Positions 19,813 to 32,163 of a stretch of DNA of 64,000 nucleotides are shown here, one piece after another. The stretch is from Sipunculus nudus. Lineage: Eukaryota; Annelida; Sipuncula; Golfingiida; Sipunculidae. Both the position numbers and the translations under genes were made by a program. The stretch spans positions 50,162,695-50,226,694 of the forward strand of contig CM049316.1 of assembly GCA_026874595.1 (NCBI GenBank). The letters are read 5' to 3'. The first letter of the stretch is position 1. Each line of letters starts with the position of its first letter. A model generated the notes under the pieces. It made no database searches. It had not been told where the DNA came from and saw only the letters and a program-made list of their open reading frames with translations.

Positions 19813-22533
19813 AGCTCATCTGACTATAAGTCATCTGAGCTATAGTCGTGGTACATTGTCCGTCCGTCTGTCCGTCCGTAGATGTGGCATGTTTTGAAAC
19901 CGTAAGACCTAGGAATCCAAAATTCGGCATAATGTTAGATGTCCCCAAGATCTCCTACCAAGCCGAAAACTGGGTCTTGGCGACTTCGTTCCTTTGAGAA
20001 ATTAAGGGAAAACCTCAATTTTTTTTATTAAAAACCTATTTTCACACTTCAGGACTGCCTAATATCGAGACCACTCATCTGTTTTTCCTCATATTTACCA
20101 TAAATATTCCTCTATATGGTTCCTATGTACATGTAACTTTAATTAATCAAAATTATATTGTATACCCAAAATTAGATCAAAATCTTTTAAATTTTTTAAA
20201 ATATTAACAAAAATAAAAAATTGGTACCTTAAATTTTGCCCAACTTTCACAAAGGCACATTTTTTTCCTGTAAGTACTGTGGATCTAATTTTCAAAGCAT
20301 GCACAAATAAGGATTTAATCTGTGAAAAATCTGAAATTTGAAAATAAAAGCTGCAAAATTAGGCTAGTTATTGAATGTTTTTGAAGGCTCTTGTCGCATT
20401 CCCTTACATTGTCAAGCAGTCCACTGTGGTCACTGTTGGTCATTCACTGCAGATCTCTATGCTCTCAAGGTTGTTGGCATAATGTAAGAAGTCCCCAAGA
20501 TCTCCTACCAAGCCTAAAAACTGGGTCTTTGCGACTTCTTCACCTTTGAGATATTACGGAAAAACCTCAATTTTTTATGAAAAACCTATTTTCACATTTC
20601 AGGACAGCTTAACTACGAAACCACTCACCTGTTTTTCCTCATATTTACCATAAATATAATCCTCTATATAGTTCCTATGTACATGCCAGAAATTCGGTCT
20701 GTATTATATGATTTAAAAAAAGTTATGGGATCAAACATAATGCAATTTGTAAAAAATCAGGAAAGATATTTGATCACTGAACACAAAACATTTTAAAGCT
20801 ATGGACTTTTTTTCCAGTTATAAATCTTTAATTAATCAAAATTAAATTGAAAACCCAAAATTAGATCAAAATCTGTTAAATTGTTTAAAATATTAGCAAA
20901 AATGAAAAATTGGTACCTTAAATGTTGCCTTAATTTGACCATGGCACGTTTTTTTCTTATAAGTACATTTGATTTAATTTTCACAGCCAGTTTACATATG
21001 GATTTACTCTGATGAATTTTGAATTTGAAAGTATAAGCTTAAAAAATAGTCTAGTTATTGAAGTTTTTAGAAGGCTTGATGTGTTTGTATTTTCTAGCAA
21101 CATGACCCTATTTATGTTAACCTGGTAATCCAAAAAAATTGGCATAATGTTAGATGTAATTGAAAATATTCATATTCTTCCATACATTTCCTATGTACAA
21201 ACCAAAATTTAGGTCAGTATTGCATAATTTGTTGAAGTGATAGGCCCAAACATAATGCACCTTGTAAAAAATCTGGATATATATTTACTCACCATAAGAA
21301 TGGCTGAGATTTTTTTTTAGGGATATAACATCATTTAATTAAGATTCAATTGTATACAGAAAATTAGATCTGAAATTTGCAATTTTTCAAAGTTATTAGC
21401 ATAAATATAAAATCAGTACCTTAAATCTGCCCAACTTTGGCCACGGCACTATTTTTTCCGGTAAGTACTGTGGATGTTATTTTCACAGCATGTACACATA
21501 AGGATTTAATCTGTTAAAAATCTGAAATTTGAAAAATAAAAGCTGCCAAATTAGGCTTGTTATTGAATTTGTTTGGAGGCTCTTGTTGTATTCCCTTACA
21601 TTGTCAGGCAGTCCACTGAGGTCACTGTAGGTTATTCAGTGCAACTCTCTATGCTCCCCAGGGTGTTATGTAATCCCATCACTGGGCAGGCCCTCTCTCT
21701 TGTTGAGTTTGATCAGGCTGCCAGCATAAATACCACAGGGAGCCTTTCTCTCTCTCTCTCCCCCCCACCCCCCCACCCCATTCTATTGACAGACCTGTAC
21801 TCTGAAAAAGATGAATCTTATAATTTCACATTTTTTCAGCGATGAACAGTAACAACAGAGACCCCCCCCCCCCTGACCCACCGCTTCGATACACAGGACT
21901 AATATACAAGACAAAGCTTATAATTTTAATGTTAAAAAAATTCTTTTTGTTGAGACTTAGACAATTTTGATTTTTTAAAAGAAAGAAATGTTCAGGATTT
22001 TAATCCTAATATTCAAAGATGGTAATATATGAGGGCCTAATGTAGGTCCTAACTGACAAGATTTCAGATGATATAAAAACTTGGTAGCATTTCATTCATA
22101 TCTCTGAAAGTTGGCGGGGCCTAGGTGTGAATAACACTGTTAAACCTGGTTTTTAAAATTAGAAATATTGGTCAAACTTTGTGGGATTATTTTTAACTCA
22201 TATGGCCATATATGTAAATTTTGAAAACTTAATTACCTTCACAAATTTGTTTATGAAATGGAACTGTTATATGACACTTACCGTAGGCTCATTTTTTCCC
22301 TTGGTGCATCACTAAAAGGTTTCAGGCCAAAGGTTTCATTTATTACACAGTCCATATGCTTTAGCTCATGTCCATTATTCTATAATTGACAGAGTTTCAT
22401 TTAAGCTGGGCCATTTTCTCTTAGCTTTTCATATGGTAATATACATGGAAAAACCATGTGAAAAAAAAATATTTTGCATTTACTAATATTTTCCAAAAAT
22501 CAGCTGAGCGACGTGACACATGGGTCCCTTGTT
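19813..22533 (+). mobile_element. AGCTCAGCTGA-family element, copy 1 (2.7 kb)
   Basis: The start is an imperfect hairpin, AGCTCATCTGACT, ATA, AGTCATCTGAGCT; the end is CAGCTGAGCGACGTGACACA then TGGGTCCCTTGTT. The start and end words AGCTCA(G)CTGA and TCAGCTGAGC are inverted copies. Inside, a block with AGATCTCCTACCAAGCC and GGAAAAACCTC recurs (about 19930, 20480 and, weakly, 21150). No protein is recognisable. The same start and end occur repeatedly after 36.6 kb, which defines a dispersed family of unknown mobilising machinery. Confidence 0.75.
21741..21870. repeat. CT-rich and poly-C simple repeats
   Basis: A (CT)n tract and C-runs lie at 21748-21780, and a second C-run at 21862-21872. Confidence 0.8.
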
Positions 22534-23284
22534 ATAAAGCGACCTCCCTTCCTCTTTAAGTGCAGTGACCGTGTCGGAGGTGTAGGTTGCTCTGTCATAT
22601 ATCCCTGATGTGGTACGGGTTTCCTAACTGACTTCCTACTCTTATTTCTTGGAAATGTGCATAGTTTTTGACTGACAATATGGCAGCAAATGGATTATGT
22701 GATATATCGGAATGAAAAATGAGAATTCACCGAAAACCTAGCTTATATATTTGCTTATTTACAGAAATGGACAGAGCATGTCGACCCCACGCCGGTTATT
22801 ATAGCAGATATGGCTAGTTTATTTGACATGTCATTGCGAGTTGATTCCTTATCGCATCTCTGACGAAAAAGACACTTGGGATACAGTTATTTCAGTTTTC
22901 ATGAAAGATACGTCAGGGAAGGAAACTATATGACGGTAAAAAATCTATAGCTCTTTGAACAGTAATTCATGTGCACAGATATCATGGCTTGCATAAAATT
23001 CCATACTTATACCGTGTTTGATTAACTGTATAAAGTTTTATTATTTCAGTTCTGCTTTCTCATAAAGCTTCAAATCCTAGCTACTTACGTGACTGATAAA
23101 GTAACGTGAATACAACATAGCGTCTAAATGGGACCCGTCCAACTGGGACCCGTCAAAATGGGAGCGTCTAAGTGGGACCTGTCCTACTGGCGCCCGTCCA
23201 ACTGACACGCAATCTACAAATCTAACAGTCCATAGTTAATCTTATAATGTATATAATGTATATTTATAGTTAAGACGTGCCTCC
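22534..23284. other. Non-coding spacer with a short GTCCAACTGGGACCC repeat
   Basis: No gene recognised. At about 23122-23212 an 18-bp-scale imperfect tandem repeat (CTAAATGGGACC, GTCCAACTGGGACCC, GTCAAAATGGGAGC and similar) occurs about five times. Confidence 0.5.
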
Positions 23285-24496
23285 TAGGGGCGCCCGCGAC
23301 ATGGTGGGTGTAACACGAGAAGTCATGTATATATTTATATGTCTTGTACATTACATGTCATACATATATAGATATATATGTAAAAATATAAACATGTATG
23401 AGTATTATATATAATCCTGAAATTATAATATTTCATACGACATATAGTTATTAGATTGGGCTCATTACCTGCCTAACCTGTATAAAGCACCGGTAATCCC
23501 ATGGGGCTTACATAAGGCCAGGTTATATGTGGATATCACCGCACACAGATGCTTGTTTTGTTTATATCAACGTGTTTTTGATATTTGAGGGCGCGGCAAA
23601 ACGAAACGAATTCGACAAGAGCATTAAGCAGGAAGTCAGATAAGCCAGAACTTTCCAAATGGCGGTTTGCCTGAAGTGTTCTTTCTGCTTCCAGACATAT
23701 GCAAACTACTACCTGAAGTAACATGTTTCTCATGTTTGTCAACATTGCTGTATTAACCAACATGCTGTTGATACACATGTCCATAAATCCTTCCTGATTG
23801 CGTTTTAAGGACGTTTCACAACCCAAAAGTACCCTTACATTATTAATAGACACTCAGAAGAAGCCAAAGAAAGGGGGATGGGCACCTTTACAGAGGTTCA
23901 TTGTTATTCCTACATCCCAAGCAGTGCCTATCGGTGCCCGTGTAGTACCAATCTCAAGCAGAGGACGAAAAGTTGAAATGTCAGATGTGCTGGGACATGT
24001 TCTGTGACATATCGAAGACTCCATGCAGTTGGTCAAGAATGTATCAGGAGAAGTTATGAATATATTTATATATGTATAGTACATTGTATACATACAAATA
24101 CATATCTATTAATGTATTTAGCAAAATATATACATATATAAATATTATATGTAATCATTTAATAAAAATAATATGTCATACGACATATTTCTATCATGAG
24201 GTTCATTGTCATCCTTACAGTCCAAGCGCCTTCTATCGGCCCCCAGCTAGTACCAATCTGGGCCTGAGCAGGAAGTGTCGAGATGTCTAGTCACAGGCAC
24301 ATTTTCTGTGACATTTCGGAGGGGATGTATCGAGAGAAGTTATGATTATTTTTATATATGTCGCACATTAGACTCTACCAGGTACACATATATCAATATA
24401 TAAATATATACATATAAAAATATTATATATAACCATTTTATAATATAATTATGATACAACATGTTGTTACTGAAAAGGTTCAGTGTTCTTCTACAG
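23285..24496. repeat. GACATTT satellite, left part
   Basis: Units of about 300 bp share CCAAGCGCCGCCTATCGG, a GAAATGTC…GGGACATTTTCTG then GACATTTCGGAGG block, ATGTATCACGAGAAGTTATG, and an AT-rich tail ending CATACGACATATTGTTAT. Anchors of the GACATTT block lie near 23991 and 24295, and a partial unit at 23285-23455. A stretch at 23460-23810 does not match the unit. Confidence 0.8.
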
Positions 24497-24757
24497 GGGC
24501 GTATTCATAGGGGGGCGCAAAGGGGCGCGCGCCCCCCTAAAACTCTGCTTACACTTTTATGAGTCAACTACTGGCAAGTGTTATGTTTGTTAACTCAAAT
24601 TTATTTTATGTTCGATTATTTGAGTATACACACACATAGATAAAATATGGCGCTTTCAGTAAATAAATATTTTCATGTTTCTCTGTGCACGGTTATGGTA
24701 ATGTTATTCCCATATGGAAAAGAAAGAAGAAACACAAGAAAGACCTTGTCTGTAGTG

Positions 24758-24760
<3 letters not shown>

Positions 24761-24836
<76 letters not shown>
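24761..24836. repeat. (TA)n microsatellite
   Basis: About 76 bp of alternating TA with one CAC interruption. It directly precedes the foldback-like element, and a short TA run also follows that element at 26778. Confidence 0.95.
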
Positions 24837-24841
<5 letters not shown>

Positions 24842-24843
24842 AA

Positions 24844-26778
24844 TGTCGAGGTCCAGATTAGAATCTGGCCCAATTTAAAACTGGGCCAGCCCAGATCAAA
24901 ATTTTGATTTGCACCGGCCCAGTTCAAAATTCTAATCTGGGCCAGACCAGTTTTAAACTGGGCCAGCCCAGATTAAAATTTTGATCTGGGCCGGTCCAAA
25001 TTAAAATCCTGTTGTGAAGACTTCAGGATTTAAATCTGGACTGATTTTAAACTGGGCTGGCCCAGATTAGAATTTTGATTTGGGCCGGTCAGGTTTACAA
25101 TCCTGTGGTGGACTGATTTTAAACTGGACCAGCCCAAATCAGAATCCTAATCTACTCCTAGGCTGGCTTCAATTACACTATATTTACCTAGCTGGCCTTT
25201 AATCAATTCAAAGAATTTGTTAAACATTGCAAGTCAAAAATAATTAATATTTTATAAATTTATTCATGTTCTATGAAAATATCATTGGTTGTGATCCGAG
25301 ACCTGTAAATTCAAAATTTTATTTGTTATTTAAAGTTATTTATAATTTATCATAAGTTGGGGTTTTTGGTCTGTGATCTCCCCCCCCCCCCCCAATCACC
25401 CATTAAAAAATTTGCACATGTTGTAACATTGGACCTAGATCTTATAACATACTACATATTAAGGAAATAAGGCCCCGAAACATCTATTAAGATACCTGAA
25501 CTTAAGTAATTGAAATTAGGTGACTGAAATTTAACAAACAGAAAAATATATATCTAGTGTACATAAATTAGGTTGATTGCTAATTTGTGTGAATTATTAA
25601 CACGATCATAATGTATTTAGATAGAACATTGGGAACAATATTCACCAAATCAGCATTTTAACTATTAAGGTAGAAAATATTTGTATTGCAGCATTTAACT
25701 ATCTTCAATTTAGATTAGTTATCAATTAATAGATTAGCTTTTTTTAAGTTAATAACTCCAAAGCGAAACCTCCACCATGTTTGTCACCCTCTGAAATAAA
25801 ATTCTAAATCCAATTTTCACGCATGTTCACCTCTGTTTTTGAGACTGCCAAATGACAGCAATATCATTTTCTCAGCTGTGGATTTTCTGCTATTGAAAAT
25901 GACAGTAATGGTATCACAAACCTCTCCCTAGCCCCATGTTAGGGCACAATGTCATGCTGCTCACCCAAATGAGCATCTAGACTGATTGATTACTTTTATT
26001 CACTTATAAATGAGTAAAGCTGGTATTTAATTATGCATGTATATATATAATATTACACATGTAATTTTGATATTCAGAACAGAAAATTATCTCAGTTAAG
26101 TTGAAAATTTTGATACTAAGTCAAATAGATGTCTCAGAACTGACACATATTCTAAACTGTGATTAATTATGTTAGTTGGTTTAGGTGAAGTTCAAATGTG
26201 AACTTGCATGCTTGAAGAATAGATGAAACCAAAGAAGAACATTACATTTGTTTGTTAGCTTTTTCCTCATTAAAATATTTTGAATGATCTTATTTATTAT
26301 GTGTTTTGTAACCTTCAGAAGGGTGTATCTGGAATAAATGTTTACTGTATTATCTGATTTAAGATGATAAAAATCAAGCTAGCTTAAACTTAGATTAGGA
26401 TTCTGATCTGGTTAGGCCCAGTTTAAAATCAGTCCACCAGAGGATTGTAATCTAGACTAGCCCAGATTAAAATTTTGATCTGGGCCGGCCCAGTTTAAAA
26501 TCTGTCAACCACAGGATTGTAAACTTAACCAGCCCAAATCAAAATTCTAATCTGGGCCAGTCCAGTTTAAAATCAGTCCAGACAAGATTTAAATCCTGAT
26601 GTCTTCACCACAGAATTTTAATTTGGACCGGCCCAGATCAAAATTTTAATCTGGGCTGGCCCAGTTTAAAACTGGTCTGGCCCAGATTAGAATTTTGATC
26701 TGGGCCAGTCCAAATCAAAATTTTGATCTGGGCTTGCCCAGTTTTAAATTGGGCCAGATTCTAATCTTGGCCTCGACA
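24844..26778. mobile_element. Foldback-like element with long repetitive inverted arms (1.9 kb)
   Basis: Starts TGTCGAGGTCCAGATTAG and ends CTAATCTTGGCCTCGACA. The left arm (24844-25154) and right arm (26391-26778) are long inverted copies. Both arms consist of internal subrepeats of about 38 bp that alternate CTGGGCC(A/G)GCCCAG with AGATCAAAATTTTGAT or AGATTAGAATT words, so the arms can also pair within themselves. The 1.2 kb centre (25155-26390) is AT-rich and non-coding. Long inverted arms built of subrepeats are the hallmark of foldback/Galileo-type elements; family assignment is otherwise open. It sits inside TA repeats. Confidence 0.75.
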
Positions 26779-27962
26779 TATATATATCTGATATAATAAT
26801 GTATATTTATTATCAGTTCTAAAGGTTTCTATTGACCTAAAGAAAAACTAGTTTTGTTGATTTGTGAAGAAAGAACAAAAGCTTAGCAAGATATTGTTTG
26901 TAATGTAAATGTAAAGAGTGTCAGACATTGAAAATTTCTTAAATAAATCTGAACAGTGAAGAGATTATATACTTACCTATGATTGTACTGTAACATAATG
27001 GTGCATGTCCAAAAACTGCTAAACAGTCCATGCAAGCTATTTGTACTTCCACTAGACGCTTGCTATGCCTCATTTTTAAAATGTACCCTGGAATACACCA
27101 AGAGTTTATATGAAAGATTCCGGTTTCTTGATTCTGGGGTAATTAAAATCACCTCTAAATACCCAGCTATTGTCACTGGAGCTAGACGGCCAGGCTTTAT
27201 GTCTGAAAGCTAAATTTTCAATAATAATATAAATCTGAAAATAGTATGCAAATAACAGTCAATGAGTATTTTCACCTCTAATATTTCTTGTGTTTATGTA
27301 GTTTAATTACCTCAGGTCAGACTATCTTTTTTTCTTTTTAACTCCAACTGGCTATAGTTCGAACTAAATTGCTGCAAAAATAATTTATCTACGAAAACCT
27401 GTATTATGGAAATCATGATCAGAAGCTCTACATGAAAAATAGATGTAGTACCCTTTGACAGATTCAGGGACATATAATAGTTAATCCATTTAAGTTCTTT
27501 TACATGTGTGCTGACCATCTTGAACTTAATCCTGACAATTAAGTTACAACACTACACTTATTGATGCATGTTTTTTTGTTGTTGTTCAATTAATGCATTA
27601 CATATAGATGAGGGTCCCACGGTTAACAGAATAAACAATTTGAACTGGATACCTTACAAAATTACATATAATAATCATAATAATTATGCACGAACTAACA
27701 ATATTGGATATGTTTAGTAGGAGACAATTTAACAGCCACGCAGTGTATTCAAACAAGTTTAGGCCTAAATATGCTTGCTTCCTACTGATAGGGCTTTGTG
27801 GAATATCAATATAATTTAAAAAAAATGATTTATTAATATATATGTAACAGTGTTGTTTTTCTGTATATATAAATGACATGTCTAAAAGACGCAGAACAGC
27901 CCCCTTTCCCGACTTTAGGGCTGCGCCCCCTCTATTTTCATATCCTGCATACGCCACTGCAT

Positions 27963-28110
27963 GTTCTACCAGTCCAAGCGCCGCCTAAATCGACGCCCGG
28001 TCTAGTTACAATCCCGTCCCAAGCGGGAAATGTTGAAGTGTCTAGTCCCTGGGACATTTTCTGTGACATTTCGGTGGGCTCCACGGGGTGGGGGATGTAT
28101 CACGAGAAGT

Positions 28111-28159
<49 letters not shown>

Positions 28160-28684
28160 CATCTAAATATATAAATTTTAGATATAATTCTGTCATAATA
28201 ATGTTGCAGACGACGCATGCATTAAAAAAAGTTCATTGTTATTCGTACAGTCCAAGATAGGCGTCCGTTTAGTAGGCTATACCATTCACAAGTAGAGGGC
28301 GGAAAGTGGAAATGTCTGAATAACTGGGACATTTTCTGCGACATTTCGGAGGCCTCGAGGGGGTAGGGGACGTGTCACGAGAGGTTATGTAAATATTTAT
28401 ATATGTGGTACATTATTTTATAAATTAATAATATAATCCTTTAATAATAATATTTCGTACGACATATTGCTATTAAAAAGGTTAATTAATCTTCTTACGG
28501 TCCAAGCGCGGCATATCGGTGCTGTCTAGTAACCATCTCGACCGGAGCAGGAAATATCGAAATGTCTAGTCACTGGGACATTTTCTGTGACATTTCGGAG
28601 GGCTGCAGAAGTTGGGGGATGTACCACGTGAAGTTATCTATATATTAAGATATCTTTTTGATATTTAAATGCATAAGATATGTA

Positions 28685-28730
<46 letters not shown>

Positions 28731-29216
28731 TTATTATTCCACTGTTCCCTATTTCCATTGATAACTTCATATATGAATCACGTTCCGTTTTATTCTTGCA
28801 ATTAAATAAAACCCCTACAGGCGCTGGTGTAATACCAAACTCGTACCAGAGCGTCAAGTGTCGAAATGTCTCTGGTACTACGACATTTTCGGCGACATCT
28901 GGAACGGTTATTAATATATGTAGTTCTTTATGTAAATACAGATATGCATATAAGAATATACCTATATAAATATTATATATAATCATTTATTAATTAATAG
29001 CTCATACGAGACTTTGTTATAAATATGTCCACTGTTATTCTTATAGTCCAAGCGCCGCCTACCGGCACGCGACTAGTACCAAGCTCGGCCCTTACAGGAA
29101 ATGTCTAAATGTCTAGTGTCTGGGACATTATCTGCGACATTTCGGAGAGCTCCAGGTGGTGGGAGACGTATCATTGGAGGTTAAATATAAATTTAGATAT
29201 GTAGTACATCATGTAC

Positions 29217-29293
<77 letters not shown>

Positions 29294-30215
29294 TTATATA
29301 TATATATAAAACTGTTATGTATAATCATTTAATGATAACATTTCATACGACATATTGTTATAAAAGCATTTCATTGTTATTTTAACCTTCGAAGCGCCGC
29401 CTATCGGTGCCTGTTTATAGTACCAATCTTGAGCAGAGGTCGAAAAGTCGAAATGTCTAAGGTACTGGGACATCTTCTGGGACATATGCACATTGGGGGG
29501 GGGGGGGGGGCCACAGGTGGTCGGGATTGTATCACGAGAAGTTATGTATATATTGATATATCTTGTACCTTACATGCATACAGATGCATATATCCGTATA
29601 CATATACATACATAAATATTATATATAATCGACGTATAATAATATCTCATACGACACTTTTGTTATAAATATGTCCACTATTATTCTTACAGTCCTTCTT
29701 ACTAGTACCAATCTCGGCCCTTTCAGGAAATGTCTAAATGTCTAGTCTCAGGGACATTATGTGCGACATTTCGGAGGGCTCCAGGGAGTTGGAGGTGTCA
29801 TATATAACTGTTATGTGTAATCATTTAGTGATAATATTTCATACAACATATTGTTACTAAAGCATTTTATTGTTATTCTTACCTTCCAAGCGCCGCCCAT
29901 TGGTGCCTGTTTGGTACTTATATCTATAATGTATGCATATATAAATATATTAATATTTTATATATAATCATAAAAAATGACATATCATACGACAAAATGC
30001 TACAAATATGTTCACTGATATTCTTATAGTCCAAGGGCCGCCTATCGGCGCTGGTCCAGTATGTCTAAATGTCTAGTCACTGGGTCATTACATGCGACAT
30101 TTTGAAGGGCTCCAGTGCGTGGGGGATGTATCACTAGAAGTTATGTAGTACCTGGATATGTCGAAATGTCTAATCACTGGGACATTTTCTGCGACATTTC
30201 TAGAGGCTGCATGTA
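27963..30215. repeat. GACATTT satellite, right part
   Basis: The array resumes after the insertion. GACATTT blocks lie near 28050, 28328, 28577, 28880, 29124, 29468, 29750, 30085 and 30178, so units vary from about 245 to 345 bp and shorten at the end. Length variation is mostly from TA microsatellites in the AT-rich half (28115-28158, 28691-28726, 29226-29308) and a G-run near 29497-29510. Open frames across these tracts only encode isoleucine-tyrosine runs. Confidence 0.85.
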
Positions 30216-30798
30216 CGTTAGGGAGTATGAGCCCGAATATCGCGCCCCCTGTCGGCAACCGTTTCGTGCAGTTATACTACACGTGTGGTGATGAGTGCTG
30301 AGGAGGTCTGCAGAGTGTTGGGGACATGGAGTAAGCCCCTTTTTTCAAGACTGAAGTTCGTATTCACTTCAGTCTTGACCAGGACAAGACCGGATCATCA
30401 CCCCTGTGCATAGCTGTCCCAGCAGTGGGGCCAGTAAAATCACCATACAGTACACAATCACCAGTTCTGACAGAGTCCTGTTTCTTGTCACTAAGATGTG
30501 TAAACACAGCACTGCTGTTGCCCTTCTCCTGTAGCGGAACCCGATACTGTCACTGGTCTGGACCCGCTGGTCAGCTGGCATTGCACCAACAGACACCTCT
30601 GACCTCTGGTAGTGTGTTACACCCTGTGGCTGTACACTGCATCCATCTCCTGTGAAATGCCGGCAGTTGGACTGCTACTGCTACTGCTACTGGACTGGGC
30701 AGCTGCCCAGATTCACTGTTGTCACACAGTTCTCCTCGTTAAACACAATCTCATGGCTACTTGAAGAATGTGAACTTTTGTGAAATTGTTGTAATATT
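30216..30798. other. Unassigned stretch, possibly part of the gag relic
   Basis: GC-richer than its surroundings, with a 75-codon open frame on the minus strand (30369-30596) that I do not recognise. A (CTG/CTA)n-like tract is at 30673-30695. An inverted repeat, AAGACTGAAGT and ACTTCAGTCTT, lies at 30348-30379. Confidence 0.4.
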
Positions 30799-31124
30799 TT
30801 AGACTGCATGCTGTTCCGAAACTTCCAGCTCTGTGTGCAAGTCCAGTTTATCTTCTTCTTGTTTTAGTTTAAGTTTGGCTAATTCCAAAGCCTGTTTTTG
30901 CTTTACTGCTCGAGCCCTGGCCAAAAGTTCTGCCTTTTTCAATATGACTTAGGCGACACTAGATGCTTTAGTGTCGAGACCCTGGAGACTTGACTTGCAC
31001 TGTCAAATTCAGTAACTGAGTCCTGCATGCTCTCTGCATCATTTTGTTCTTTTATCTCACTTTTCTCCATGTTAGACTTTGATCCCATTCTTGACCAAAT
31101 TTTGTTAATAAAATGTAAGATCAT
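30799..31124 (-). pseudogene. Coiled-coil gag-like fragment, possibly BEL/Pao
   Basis: An ATG at 31122-31124 opens a 61-codon frame (…DSASQVSRVSTLKH…). After a one-frame change near 30955 a clean charged heptad-like stretch follows (KKAELLARARAVKQKQALEL, then KLKLKQEEDKLDLHTELEV) ending at a stop near 30799. Serine-rich then Ala/Glu/Lys-rich coiled coils of this style are common at the start of BEL/Pao-type and some gypsy Gag proteins. No zinc knuckle or protease is found, so assignment to a superfamily is tentative; the frame change marks it as a relic. Confidence 0.4.
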
Positions 31125-31439
31125 TCACTCGTCAATGTTGACAACAGTGACATGTACAATTCAGTAGTAAGCTATATATTCCATTTAAATGTCCTTGTAA
31201 AGCTGTTGTTACAGATTAACTGAAATGAACATAAAAAAGTATCGTAAGTCATTTAATCCTGAAATAAAATGCACATCCTCTCTCTCTCTTTTCTCTCTTT
31301 CTCATAAAAATATTAAAATATGAATTAAAACAAAGTATTGGGATTAGACATATTGTGATTTTTCATATTATAATATACATATATTATATATATCAATATA
31401 TAATAAATTATTCACGTTTTTGTATAGGCAAGGTTCATG

Positions 31440-31515
31440 TACGGGCCGGGTTGGTATATTTCACGGGCCGGGTTGGTAATTTAAATGGGCCGGGTTGGTA
31501 AGTACGGGCCGGGTT
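31440..31515. repeat. CGGGCCGGGTTGGTA minisatellite
   Basis: Four copies of GGGCCGGGTTGGTA (the last GGGCCGGGTTAG) spaced about 22-25 bp, separated by short AT-rich spacers. Confidence 0.85.
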
Positions 31516-31600
31516 AGAAATGGGCCGAATTAACCTATATCTTTTCATCTACTGTTGGCAAAAACCAGTCTATTTTTATTGGAGCGGCCATTCAAAAATT

Positions 31601-32150
31601 AGACTGGTACCCTGCTCTATTAAGGCCCTCAACCCAAGCATAAAGACAGGCGTACAACGCCATCTTAAGTACTCCCAGTTGCAACTCCTGACCTACCTGT
31701 AGACTGGTTCCAACTCCAGTCTGTACGCTCACACCGATTGTCATGGACGTTCTCGCGATCCTGGCTGGTTATCCGTTTCTTTAGTTATTTAAAGTTTCCA
31801 AATATTGAAAAATGATTTTTTTGCACAAAAATTGACTGATGGATCTATAGATGATACGATTCATACGATATACTGAATACTTGATATTCCACTGTACGTG
31901 GCATTGGTTTATTATCAATATCTATTAATCTAATCATAAATATCACACGAAATGTACAGCCAACTTTAACAACTTCTCTGAGAAAACGAAATGCTTATTT
32001 TTATCATATATAAATCATACTTGAGTTGGAACCAGTCTGCCGGGAGTCCTGAAGTTGGCGTCTGTTGGAGAGACTAGAAGATGGCGTTGTACGCCCGCCT
32101 CTATGATTGGCCTAGAGCAGCGGTGCCCTAATAGAGCGGGGTACCAGTCT
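31601..32150 (+). mobile_element. MITE copy 1 with ~70-bp terminal inverted repeats
   Basis: Left end AGACTGGTACCCTGCTCTAT, right end ATAGAGCGGGGTACCAGTCT. The inverted ends continue inward for about 70 bp (AGGCGTACAACGCCATCTTA on the left against AAGATGGCGTTGTACGCC on the right). The interior is AT-rich, non-coding and about 400 bp. Long terminal inverted repeats with no coding capacity fit a MULE-type MITE. Confidence 0.75.
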
Positions 32151-32163
32151 CTATCTGCTGCGT

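Larger units (their letters stand above)
24497..27958. mobile_element. hAT-like non-autonomous insertion into the satellite (3.5 kb)
   Basis: The satellite is interrupted at CTTCTACA and resumes at GTTCTACCAGTCCAAG. The insertion's left end is CAGGGGCGTATTCATAGG and its right end, read inverted, is CAGTGGCGTATGCAGG. These short inverted ends resemble the CAGTGGCGTA termini of some hAT-superfamily elements. GC-rich GGGGCGC-type sequence follows inside each end. No transposase is present. A clean 8-bp target duplication is not visible; TTCTACA and TTCTACCA flank loosely. The interior contains a TA microsatellite and a foldback-like element. Confidence 0.6.

Noticed and set aside
23536-23853. 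105-codon minus-strand frame
   Set aside because: No recognised domain, no intron or start support, and it overlaps the edge of a satellite unit; could be chance in AT-poor local sequence.
24673-24927. Open frames rich in Ile-Tyr repeats here and at 27873-28260 and 28645-28986
   Set aside because: They are translations of TA microsatellites inside satellite and transposon DNA, open on both strands.
17195-30215. CRISPR-like arrays
   Set aside because: Repeats are long contiguous tandem monomers in a eukaryotic genome, without short identical repeats separated by unique spacers.
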